Shown here one piece after another: positions 51,602 to 59,679 of a DNA stretch of 64,000 bases (its first letter is position 1; each line of letters starts with the position of its first letter). This stretch comes from Nocardioides solisilvae. Its GTDB lineage: Bacteria > Actinomycetota > Actinomycetes > Propionibacteriales > Nocardioidaceae. The stretch is from the NCBI RefSeq assembly GCF_003194625.1, contig NZ_QHKX01000003.1:310001-374000 (forward strand), read 5' to 3'. The translations under genes were made by a program, and so were the position numbers. The notes below the pieces were generated by a model. The model did not search any database. It saw only the letters and a list, made by a program, of their open reading frames with translations, and was not told the DNA's origin.

Positions 51602-53380
51602 GTGCTCACCCTCGTCCTCGCCACGCTGATGGCCGGGGCCGGCCTCACCATGGCCGCCCTCGCGGCCTGGGTGGCGTGGCGCCGCGAGTCGCGGCTGGGG
51701 TGGAGCCTCGCAGCAGTGCTGGTCTCCGTGGCCGTCTGGGGACTGGCCTACGCCGTCGAGCTCACCGTCGACGACGTGGCGGACAAGACCGTTTGGGGCA
51801 TCGTCAAGTACGTCGGCGTGCAGGCGCTGGCGCCGGCGTGGCTGACGTTCGTCCTGCAGTACACGGGGCGCGGCCGGTTCGTCACCCGTCGCCTCCTCGC
51901 GCTGCTGGCGGTCGAGCCGGTCGTCGTCCTCACCCTCCTGGTCGTCCCCGCGACCCACGACCTGGTCCGCTACTACCCCGAGACCACCTCGGCCGACGAG
52001 CTGCCCGTCGTGCAGACCGGGCCCGTCTTCTGGGTGGTCCTCGTCTACAACAACCTGATCCTCGTCGCCGCGACCGTGCTCTTCGTCGCCAGCATGGTCC
52101 GCCTCGCGCGCACCTACCGGCGGATGGCGTGGCTGCTGCTGGCCAGCGCCGTGCTGCCCTGGGCCGCCAACCTGCTGCACAACCTGCAGGTCGGCTGGTT
52201 CGCCCGGATGGACCTCACGCCGTTCGCCTTCATCGTCGCGGGCGGCCTGCTGGTGTGGGGGCTCTTCCACGAGCGACTGGTCGACCTCGCCCCGCTCGCC
52301 CGCGGCGCCGTGGTCGACAGCATGGCCGACGGCGTCTTCGTGCTGGACGCCTTCGGCCGGATCGTCGACGTCAACCCGGCGGCCGCCGCCCTCGCCTCGG
52401 GCCGGCGCTCGACGCTGGTGGGCCGCCACCTCGAGGACGTGCTGCCCGAGGCCGCCGGCACCGGGGCGACCGGCGAGATGGTGCTCGACGACGTCCCGCC
52501 GGGGGCCGGGGACCGGGTCTTCGACGTCTCCCGGAGCACCCTGACCGACGACTCGGGCCGCACGGCCGGGCAGCTGGTCGTGCTCGGGGAGGTCACCCAG
52601 CGGGTCCGGGACCGCGAGCGCCTGCAGCGCGTGCTGTCGGAGAAGTCGCGGATCGCGGCGCAGCTGCAGGCCAGCATGGTGCCGCCGCGCCTGCCCGAGG
52701 TGGCCGGCACCGAGCTGGCGAGCCGCTACGAGCCGGCCGGCGACGGCAGCGAGGTCGGCGGCGACTTCCTCGACGTCTTCGAGCTCGACGGGTCCGGGCC
52801 GGGCGGCCCGTCGTGGGCGTTCGTGCTGGGGGACGTCAGCGGCAAGGGGGCGGCCGCCGCCACGGTGAGCGCCGCGACTCGCTACACCCTCCGCGCCTTC
52901 GCGCGCGCCGACCGCTCCCCCGCCGACACGCTCGCCGAGGTCAACCGCACGCTGCTCGGCCAGGTCGACGTCGAGCGGCACTGCACCCTGGTCCTCGGCC
53001 ACCTGCGCCCCACCGAGGGAGGCACCCTCGTCGTGCTGGCGCTGGCCGGCCACCACCCGCCCCTGGTGCTGCGGCGCGACGGCCGGGTGGAGGAGGTCGG
53101 CTCGGCCGGCACCGCCCTGGCCCTGCTCGACTCCCCCGAGCTGCACGACGTCGCCCTCGCCCTGGAGCCGGGCGAGCTGCTCTGCGCCTTCACCGACGGG
53201 ATCGTGGAGGCCCGGCAGGACGACGAGATGTTCGGCACCGAACGTCTCGCCCGGGTGCTCGTCGAGCACGCCCGCCTGCCGGTCGACGAGCTGGCGGCGC
53301 GGGTCAGCGAGGCCGTGCGGGCCTTCCACGGCGACGAGCTCGCCGACGACCTCGCCCTGCTCCTGGTCCGCAGCGCCTGA
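51602..53380 (+). CDS. SpoIIE-type PP2C phosphatase with 7-TM sensor and PAS domain
   Basis: A 592-aa membrane protein: about seven transmembrane helices (1-220, of the histidine-kinase N-terminal 7TM type), a PAS domain (about 235-345, VDSMADGVFVLDAFGRIVDVNPAA), and a PP2C domain of SpoIIE type (about 365-590) with Asp ligands in GGDFLDVFEL, LGDVSGKGAAAA and TDGIVEARQ. It would dephosphorylate an anti-sigma-factor antagonist in a partner-switching pathway; no partner gene is adjacent. I took the GTG at 51602, 10 bp after a GGAAGGA ribosome-binding site. Confidence 0.85.
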   Translation: MLTLVLATLMAGAGLTMAALAAWVAWRRESRLGWSLAAVLVSVAVWGLAYAVELTVDDVADKTVWGIVKYVGVQALAPAWLTFVLQYTGRGRFVTRRLLALLAVEPVVVLTLLVVPATHDLVRYYPETTSADELPVVQTGPVFWVVLVYNNLILVAATVLFVASMVRLARTYRRMAWLLLASAVLPWAANLLHNLQVGWFARMDLTPFAFIVAGGLLVWGLFHERLVDLAPLARGAVVDSMADGVFVLDAFGRIVDVNPAAAALASGRRSTLVGRHLEDVLPEAAGTGATGEMVLDDVPPGAGDRVFDVSRSTLTDDSGRTAGQLVVLGEVTQRVRDRERLQRVLSEKSRIAAQLQASMVPPRLPEVAGTELASRYEPAGDGSEVGGDFLDVFELDGSGPGGPSWAFVLGDVSGKGAAAATVSAATRYTLRAFARADRSPADTLAEVNRTLLGQVDVERHCTLVLGHLRPTEGGTLVVLALAGHHPPLVLRRDGRVEEVGSAGTALALLDSPELHDVALALEPGELLCAFTDGIVEARQDDEMFGTERLARVLVEHARLPVDELAARVSEAVRAFHGDELADDLALLLVRSA

Positions 53381-53402
53381 GCCCCGCGCCCGACCCCGGC
53401 CC

Positions 53403-53816
53403 TCAGCGCATGGAGTCGCGGAAGACCCGGTGAAAGACGCCGGCGTGCCCCGGCCCGTCGAGCGCGGCGACGGAACCCCCGTCGAGGTAGTGGGTGAAGC
53501 CGGGCAGCGACGACAGCGCGTCGCCGTCGACGGACCGGAACCCCATCGACCAGTCGGGGAACCGTCGCTCGCCGAGCTCCTCGCGCAGCGCCACGTCGAC
53601 GTTGCGGTGCCGGCGGTCCACCCGGATCCGCTCGAACGCGGCCTCCACCACCGCGGTCTCCCCCTCCAGCGTCTGGAGGAAGTGGCCGTCGGCGTGCAGC
53701 AGCATCCCCGTGAGACCGGCCTCAGCGTTGCGCTCCCGCGTCGCGGCGAGCAGCGACGACAGCTCGTCGTCGTCGAGCGGACGGGTGGCGGTGCTGATGT
53801 AGGTGAGCGAGAGCAT
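53403..53816 (-). CDS. BLUF-domain blue-light photoreceptor
   Basis: A 137-aa single-domain BLUF protein. FAD-binding residues are visible: Tyr6 (LTYIS), Asn30 (RERNAEAGLTG), Gln48 (HFLQTLEGE) and a Trp/Met pair in DWSMGFRS. BLUF proteins sense blue light through FAD hydrogen bonding. It converges with the SpoIIE phosphatase gene and has no attached output domain, so it needs a protein partner. Confidence 0.9.
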   Translation of the reverse strand: MLSLTYISTATRPLDDDELSSLLAATRERNAEAGLTGMLLHADGHFLQTLEGETAVVEAAFERIRVDRRHRNVDVALREELGERRFPDWSMGFRSVDGDALSSLPGFTHYLDGGSVAALDGPGHAGVFHRVFRDSMR

Positions 53817-53952
53817 GGGTTCCGCGGGGTCGGCGGCAGGCGTACCCGCAGTATCTGGAAGCCGGCCGCGGCGCGCAGCCGAAGCGCGCATCCCGCGCAC
53901 CGCGGCGAGGGCCAGTACGGCGTCCGGCCGACGGCTGGGCTAGCGTGACGTC

Positions 53953-55638
53953 GTGAGCCACCCCCATCCCGAGCTGAAGCTGCCCCCGCGACTCCCCAAG
54001 GACGGGCTGCGCATCATCGGCCTCGGCGGCCTCGGCGAGATCGGTCGCAACATGACCGTCTTCGAGCACCGCGGCAGGCTGCTCGTCGTCGACTGCGGCG
54101 TGCTCTTCCCCGAGGAGCACCAGCCCGGCATCGACGTGATCCTCCCCGACTTCACGTGGATCCGGGACCGTCTCGACAAGATCGAGGCGATCGTCCTCAC
54201 CCACGGCCACGAGGACCACATCGGCGGCGTCCCCTACCTGCTCCGGGAGCGGGCGGACATCCCCGTGATCGGCTCGACGCTGACCCTCGCGCTCATCGAG
54301 GCCAAGCTCAAGGAGCACCGGATCAAGCCGGTCCTGGACGCCGTCAAGGAGGGCGACCGGATCCAGCGCGGCCCCTTCGACCTCGAGTTCCTCGCCGTCA
54401 ACCACTCGATCCCCGACGGCCTGGCCGTCGCGATCCGCACCTCCGCCGGCCTGGTCCTCAACACCGGCGACTTCAAGATGGACCAGTTCCCCCTCGACGA
54501 CCGGATCACCGACCTGCGGGGCTTCGCCCGCCTCGGCGAGGAGGGGGTCGACGTCTTCATGACCGACTCCACCAACGCCGAGGTCCCCGGCTTCACCATG
54601 TCGGAGCGCGAGCTGTCGCCGGCCATCGAGCAGGTCTTCCGGACCGCGCCGCGCCGGGTCATCGTGTCGAGCTTCGCCAGCCACGTGCACCGGATCCAGC
54701 AGGTGCTCGACGCCGCGCAGGAGCACGGGCGCAAGGTGGCCTTCGTCGGCCGCTCCATGGTCCGCAACATGGGGGTGGCCCGCGACCTGGGCTACCTGAC
54801 CTACCCCGAGGACCTCGTGGTCGGCTTCGAGCAGCTCGAGAAGATGAACCCGCGCAAGGTCGCCATCGTTTGCACCGGCTCCCAGGGCGAGCCGCTCGCC
54901 GCGCTCTCGCGGATGGCCAACCGGGAGCACAAGATCCGAATCGGCGCGGGCGACACCGTGCTGATGGCCAGCTCGGTCATCCCGGGCAACGAGAACGCGA
55001 TCTCCAACGTGATCAACGGCTTGACCCGGTGGGGCGCCAAGGTCGTGCACAAGGGCAACGCCAAGGTGCACGTCTCGGGCCACGCCAGCGCCGGCGAGCT
55101 GGTCTACTGCTACAACATCGTCAAGCCGAAGCACGTCATGCCGATCCATGGCGAGTGGCGCCACCTGCAGGCCAACGCCGACCTGGCGATCCGCACCGGC
55201 ATCGACCCCGAGCGCGTCGTGATCGCCGAGGACGGCGTCGTCGTCGACCTCGTCAGGGGCCGCGCGAAGATCACGGGCAAGGTCCCGGCGGGCAACGTCT
55301 ACGTCGACGGGCAGACGGTCGGCGGCGCCACCGAGGCGACGCTCAAGGACCGGCGCACCCTCGCCGAGGAGGGCGTGGTCACCGTGCTGGCGCTCGTCGA
55401 CGCCGACACCGGCGCCCTGGCCGAGCCGCCCGAGTTCCTGATCCGGGGCTTCGTCCACGACGAGCAGACCTTCTCCGAGGCCGTGCCGGTCGTGCAGAAG
55501 ACCCTGGCCCGGGCGGCCGCGGAGGGCATCGGCGACCCGCAGCAGCTGGAGCACATGATCACCCGTGAGGTGGGTCGCTGGTCGCACAAGAAGTTCCGGC
55601 GCAGCCCCCTCATCATCAGCATCGTCGTCGACGCCTGA
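53953..55638 (+). CDS. rnj: Ribonuclease J
   Basis: A 561-aa metallo-beta-lactamase/beta-CASP nuclease with LGGLGEIGRNM (about 24-34), the zinc motif THGHEDHIGG (83-92, H84, H86, D88, H89), further ligands in AVNHSIPD and NTGDFK, and beta-CASP motifs including GSQGEPLAALSRM and HVSGHASAGE. It has 5'-exonuclease and endonuclease activity in RNA maturation. The GTG at 53953 gives the standard length. Confidence 0.95.
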   Translation: MSHPHPELKLPPRLPKDGLRIIGLGGLGEIGRNMTVFEHRGRLLVVDCGVLFPEEHQPGIDVILPDFTWIRDRLDKIEAIVLTHGHEDHIGGVPYLLRERADIPVIGSTLTLALIEAKLKEHRIKPVLDAVKEGDRIQRGPFDLEFLAVNHSIPDGLAVAIRTSAGLVLNTGDFKMDQFPLDDRITDLRGFARLGEEGVDVFMTDSTNAEVPGFTMSERELSPAIEQVFRTAPRRVIVSSFASHVHRIQQVLDAAQEHGRKVAFVGRSMVRNMGVARDLGYLTYPEDLVVGFEQLEKMNPRKVAIVCTGSQGEPLAALSRMANREHKIRIGAGDTVLMASSVIPGNENAISNVINGLTRWGAKVVHKGNAKVHVSGHASAGELVYCYNIVKPKHVMPIHGEWRHLQANADLAIRTGIDPERVVIAEDGVVVDLVRGRAKITGKVPAGNVYVDGQTVGGATEATLKDRRTLAEEGVVTVLALVDADTGALAEPPEFLIRGFVHDEQTFSEAVPVVQKTLARAAAEGIGDPQQLEHMITREVGRWSHKKFRRSPLIISIVVDA

Positions 55639-55672
55639 GCGGGGGCCGCGCCGGCGGCCGACGCCGACCTCC

Positions 55673-56154
55673 CTAGAGGCCGACCTCCTCGTTCTCGGCG
55701 TCCAGGGTGTCGCCGGTCGCCTTCGCCTTGACGAAGGAGATCAGGGTGGCCACCCGGCCGCCGGGGGCGGCCCAGTACTCCGCCGAGACCCCGCGGACGC
55801 GCAGCACCCGCAGCCCGGGTCGTCGGGGCCCTCGGGGAACCACGCCTCGGAGGCGCTGGACCAGAACTCCTCGATCCGGTCCCGGTCGTCGAGCAGCTCG
55901 CCGTGACCGGCGACGGAGAGCCACGCCCCGCTCTCGGCGAACGACACGTTGACCTGCGGCCGGGCTCCGACGTCGCGCGCCTGGTCGGTGTCGGCGGCGA
56001 CCAGGAACCAGATCGACGCGTCGTCGTCGACCCGCTGCGGCGTCATCGGGCGCGCGTGCAGGTCGCCGTCCGCGCTGGTGCTGGTCAGCATCGCGATCCG
56101 GGCGTCCCGGGCGATCTCGAGCACGCGCTCGCGGTCGGGGGTCTCGTGGCTCAT
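55673..56154 (-). pseudogene. Pyridoxamine-5'-phosphate-oxidase-like protein, frameshifted
   Basis: PPOX-fold (general stress protein 26-like) of about 160 aa with MLTSTSADGDLHARPM (about 22-37), IWFLVAADTDQARDVG and VNVSFAESGAWLSVAGHGEL. From 56154 the frame reads to EAWFPEGPDDPG, then the sequence continues in the next frame as LRVLRVRGVSAEYW through AENEEVGL with a stop at 55673. Adding one C to CCC at 55814-55816 restores one frame. Probably functional if this is a sequencing error. Confidence 0.7.
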
Positions 56155-56244
56155 CCGGGCTCCTCCTGGGTACGGGGTCGGTCAGGCGGGCGGCGCGGTG
56201 CGCGGCCCGCGGCTCCCGTACCCGGCCCGCCCCAGGGGGATGAG

Positions 56245-56703
56245 TTGACCGAGTTCACCGCACGCAAGACGTCCGAGGCCGTGGTCCGGCACGACCGTCG
56301 ACGGGTCTGGGACGTGCTGGTCGACCCCGCCCTGGTCGCCGGGATGACGCCGATGGTCTCCGGCATCGCCGCCGACGGCGACCACTGGCGCTGGTCGCTG
56401 AGCCGGATCCCCGTGCTCGGCCGGCACTACGACCTCCACTTCACCGAGCTGATGACCTTCGAGCCCCACGACACCATCACCTTCGAGCACGCACCCCGGG
56501 GGCCCGAGCGAGCGGGCGTGGACGGGCACTACGCGCTCGCGGACACTCCCGGCGGCACCGCCCTCGCGATCGACCTGGCCATCACGGTCGACCTGCCGCT
56601 CCCCCGCCTCTCCCGCCCCGTGGTGCAGACCGCGATGCACGGCGCCCTCGAGGTGATGGGCGCGGGCTTCGCCCGGTCCCTGGAGCGCCACCTCGCGCGC
56701 TGA
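56245..56703 (+). CDS. SRPBCC-family protein
   Basis: A 152-aa helix-grip protein of the SRPBCC/START superfamily, resembling carbon monoxide dehydrogenase subunit G-like or polyketide cyclase-like members (VWDVLVDPALVAGMTPMVSGIAADGDHWRW and LHFTELMTFEPHDTITFEH). The start is a TTG at 56245 after an AGGGGGA ribosome-binding site, because no in-frame ATG or GTG starts with a proper signal nearby. Ligand unknown. Confidence 0.75.
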   Translation: MTEFTARKTSEAVVRHDRRRVWDVLVDPALVAGMTPMVSGIAADGDHWRWSLSRIPVLGRHYDLHFTELMTFEPHDTITFEHAPRGPERAGVDGHYALADTPGGTALAIDLAITVDLPLPRLSRPVVQTAMHGALEVMGAGFARSLERHLAR

Positions 56704-56742
56704 TCCGCCCCGGCCGGCGGCGGGCGGACTACATTCGGGGGC

Positions 56743-57156
56743 ATGACCGTCCCGTGGATCGACCCCGCCCACATCGACTTCATGCTCGACGACTGCGAGA
56801 CCTGGGCCGTGGTCGGTCTCTCCGGAGACCGTTCCCGGACGGCGTACTCCATCGCCGCGCTGCTGCAGGAGAAGGGCAAGCGGATCGTCCCGGTCCACCC
56901 CGACGCCCCGACCGTGCTCGGCGAGCAGGGCTACGCCTCGCTCGCCGAGATCCCCTTCCCCGTCGACGTCGTGGACGTCTTCCGCCGCTCCGAGGCGGCC
57001 GGGCAGTTCGCCGACGAGGCCGTGCAGGTCGGCGCGAAGGCGGTGTGGTTCCAGCTCGGCGTCGTCGACCACGACGCCTTCGAGCGCACCACGCGCGCCG
57101 GCGTCCCGATGGTGATGGACACCTGCCCGGCGATCGAGTGGCGCCGGCGCGGGTGA
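56743..57156 (+). CDS. CoA-binding domain protein
   Basis: A 137-aa protein of the CoA-binding (YccU-like) family: a Rossmann fold with WAVVGLSGDRSRTAYSIA (about 21-38), RIVPVHPDAPTVLGEQGYASL, and VWFQLGVVDHDAFE. The family binds CoA; the role is not established. Its stop overlaps the next gene's GTG. Confidence 0.85.
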   Translation: MTVPWIDPAHIDFMLDDCETWAVVGLSGDRSRTAYSIAALLQEKGKRIVPVHPDAPTVLGEQGYASLAEIPFPVDVVDVFRRSEAAGQFADEAVQVGAKAVWFQLGVVDHDAFERTTRAGVPMVMDTCPAIEWRRRG

Positions 57157-57488
57157 GCCGCCCGGTCACCCTGTCCGCGCTGCGGCAGGTGGAGCCGCCC
57201 GTCTGCGCCCTCGTCGCCGTCTCGCCGGTGCTCACCGCGACCGACGACAGGGGGTCCCTCGACGGCACCTTCCCCGCGCCCTCCCTGCCGCCCGCGACGT
57301 GGGTCGCCTGGGAGACGGGGAACGCCGGCGTCGCCGACGCCGCGCGCTGGCTCCTCGACCTCGCCGAGGCGCAGGGCGGCGACACCCGCGACCTCGCCGT
57401 CGACACCGACGACCACAGCCGCCAGCTCGTCGCCCGGCACCCCGATGCGGCGGCGCTCGTCACCGACGCGGTCGCCTCCTGCCGGTGA
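57153..57488 (+). CDS. Hypothetical protein
   Basis: A 111-aa small acidic protein. I recognise no domain; it contains LSALRQVEPPVCALVAVSPVL and a helical, Asp/Glu-rich end. The GTGA overlap with the CoA-binding gene suggests cotranslation and perhaps a shared role. A strong terminator follows. Confidence 0.55.
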   Translation: MSRPVTLSALRQVEPPVCALVAVSPVLTATDDRGSLDGTFPAPSLPPATWVAWETGNAGVADAARWLLDLAEAQGGDTRDLAVDTDDHSRQLVARHPDAAALVTDAVASCR

Positions 57489-57494
57489 GCTGGA

Positions 57495-57545
57495 GGGTCT
57501 GCGGTGGATCGCGGTCACCATGTGGCTGCGATCCACCGCAGACCC
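57495..57545 (+). terminator. Perfect 18-bp stem between convergent genes
   Basis: GGGTCTGCGGTGGATCGC (57495-57512) and its exact complement (57528-57545) flank a 15-bp loop. It lies between the small hypothetical gene and the convergent FAD-oxidoreductase. It may terminate transcription from both sides, or serve another purpose. Confidence 0.7.
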
Positions 57546-57562
57546 CCTGCTGACGCCGTCGA

Positions 57563-59218
57563 TCAGCGGCCGAAGGGCAGGGCCCGCCGCACCCGGGCGT
57601 GGGCGAGCGCGGCCCGGGCGGCGTTGTTGCCGCAGGCCCCGTGGACGCCGCCGCCGGGGTGCGCCGAGGCCGAGGCCAGGTAGAGCCCCTTGACCGGCGT
57701 CTCGGCGCGCCCGAGGCCCGGGACCGGCCGGAAGACCAGCTGCTGGTGCAGCTGCGCCGTGCCGCCGCCGACCCCGCCGCCGACGAGGTTGGCGTCGAGC
57801 GACTCCATCTCGTGCGGGCCGAGCACCCGGCGGGCCGCGACGAGGTCCCCGAAGCCGGGGGCGAGTCGCTCCATCTCCGCCTGCATCCGGTCGGCGAAGC
57901 GCTCGTTCTCGTCGTGGTCCCACCGGCCGACGAGACCGTCCTCCCCCGCGTCGGTGGAGACCACCTGCGGCACGTGGGTGTAGGCCCAGAACGACTCGGT
58001 GCCCCGCGGCGACCTCGTGGGGTCGCTCGTCGTCATCTGCCCGGTCAGCATGAACGGGCGGGCCGGCACCGCGCCCGAGTGCACCTGGGTCAGCGCTCGG
58101 GTCATCTCCTCCACGGAGTCGGCCACGTGCACCGTCCCCGGGGCGTGCTCCGGGGCGGTCCGCCACGGGATCGGCCCGGAGAGCGCCCAGTCGACCTTCA
58201 CGGTCCCCGGGTCCATCTGGAAACGGCGCATCCCGCGGCGCACCCGCTCGGGCAGGTGCTCGGGCGCCACCATCCTCCCGTACAGGTGCTGCACCGCGAC
58301 GTCGGCGAGGACCGCGCCGGCCGCGTGCCGGTCGCCGTCGCGCGTCTCGACCCCGGTGACCCGACCGCCCTCCACGAGGACGCGAGTCACCTCGGTGGAG
58401 GTCCGGACCCGGCCACCCTTGCTGGTGAACCGGTGCAGCAGTGCCTTGGCGAGCCGGCCGGCACCCCCCTCCGGGACGGGGAACCCCACGGTCTGACCCA
58501 TCATCGACATCATCAGCGCCATCAGCCCCGAGCCGGGCGCGTCCAGCGGGATGTCGGCGTGCCCGGCGTTGCCGGCCAGGAGCACCTGCGCGCCGGAACC
58601 GGAGAAGCGCTGGTGCGCGAGGTCCAGGGCCGGCGTGAGCAGGGTCCGCACCATCTCCAGCCCGCCGACCCGCGGCAGGCGGGCCGCGAGGCCGAGACCG
58701 GCGCGCACGGGCGGGAAGGGCGACAGCAGACCGTCGACGAGCCGGTCGCCCACGGCGTCCCACTCCTCGCAGAGCTCCAGCCACGCCTGCCCGTCGCCGG
58801 TGGCGAACGCGTCGAGACTGCGTGCGGTCACCTCGCGGTCGCGGTGCAGCAGCGCCCAGCGGTCGCCCACGAAGTGGCCCAGGACGGCCGGGGCGTGGCG
58901 CCACGTGAGGCCGTGGTCCTCGAGGCCGAACGACGTGATCGTCGGCGAGACGCCCGCGAGCGGGTAGAACGCGCTGAACGTGTCGTGGACGAACTCGGGG
59001 TGCACGTCGCGGTCGCTGCGCACCGCGCCACCCACGCCCGGCTGCGCCTCGAGCAGCAGCACCGACCAGCCGGCGTCGACCAACCGGTTGGCCGCGACCA
59101 GGCCGTTGGGGCCCGCGCCGACCACCACGGCGTCCCAGCGCTCCGCCGACCCCGCGTCGTCGCTCCCCGTGGTGGTGCGCCCGTCCTCCGTCACGTCCCC
59201 GGCCTCCCTCTCCGCCAC
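57563..59218 (-). CDS. FAD-dependent oxidoreductase (phytoene desaturase-like)
   Basis: A 551-aa flavoprotein with GxGxxG in VVVGAGPNGLVAANRL (34-39 glycines), LEAQPGVGGAVRS, and a carotenoid-desaturase-like C-terminal GLYLASASAHPGGGVHGACG where HPGGG/H signature is found. It belongs to the NAD(P)/FAD-dependent oxidoreductase family that includes carotene dehydrogenases and amine oxidases, but no carotenoid genes are adjacent, so the substrate remains open. It overlaps nothing and precedes an SRPBCC gene in the same direction. Confidence 0.85.
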   Translation of the reverse strand: MAEREAGDVTEDGRTTTGSDDAGSAERWDAVVVGAGPNGLVAANRLVDAGWSVLLLEAQPGVGGAVRSDRDVHPEFVHDTFSAFYPLAGVSPTITSFGLEDHGLTWRHAPAVLGHFVGDRWALLHRDREVTARSLDAFATGDGQAWLELCEEWDAVGDRLVDGLLSPFPPVRAGLGLAARLPRVGGLEMVRTLLTPALDLAHQRFSGSGAQVLLAGNAGHADIPLDAPGSGLMALMMSMMGQTVGFPVPEGGAGRLAKALLHRFTSKGGRVRTSTEVTRVLVEGGRVTGVETRDGDRHAAGAVLADVAVQHLYGRMVAPEHLPERVRRGMRRFQMDPGTVKVDWALSGPIPWRTAPEHAPGTVHVADSVEEMTRALTQVHSGAVPARPFMLTGQMTTSDPTRSPRGTESFWAYTHVPQVVSTDAGEDGLVGRWDHDENERFADRMQAEMERLAPGFGDLVAARRVLGPHEMESLDANLVGGGVGGGTAQLHQQLVFRPVPGLGRAETPVKGLYLASASAHPGGGVHGACGNNAARAALAHARVRRALPFGR

Positions 59219-59225
59219 GCCGAGA

Positions 59226-59672
59226 CTACTGCCGGCGCTCGGCGAGGTACGCCAGGCGGCGCAGCGCCTCGGTGTTGCGCCAGACCAGCGGGGGCTGCCG
59301 GAGCGCCGACGGGATCAGCCTGGCCGGGCCCTTGCGGGCGTCCTCGCGGATCACCACCTCGGTGGTCGGCGAGGAGGTGCCGGTGGCGGGGTGCAGCTCG
59401 ATCTCGACCGTCGCCTCGCCCGCGGGCCAGGCACGGGCCGTCAGCACGAGCCGCCGTCCCTCCTCCACCTCGGCGACGCTGGTGGTGTCGTCGATCAGCA
59501 GCGGCCAGCTGCCGACGGAGTGGTGCAGGCGGGTGCCGACCGCCGGCCACCCGTCGTCCACCTTGCGCATCCGGGACGCACCGACGACCCAGAGCGGGTA
59601 GAGCCAGCCGTCGCTCAGCACGGCCCAGACGTCCTCGACCGGCGCCTTGACGATCCGCCTGTTCTCGCTCAT
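59226..59672 (-). CDS. SRPBCC family protein
   Basis: A 148-aa SRPBCC protein: ENRRIVKAPVEDVWAVLSDGWLYPLWVVG (about 3-31), with a C-terminal helix containing WRNTEALRRL. The downstream oxidoreductase is 7 bp after its stop, so the two are probably cotranscribed and may act on one hydrophobic ligand. That link is inferred. Confidence 0.8.
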   Translation of the reverse strand: MSENRRIVKAPVEDVWAVLSDGWLYPLWVVGASRMRKVDDGWPAVGTRLHHSVGSWPLLIDDTTSVAEVEEGRRLVLTARAWPAGEATVEIELHPATGTSSPTTEVVIREDARKGPARLIPSALRQPPLVWRNTEALRRLAYLAERRQ

Positions 59673-59679
59673 CGCCGGC

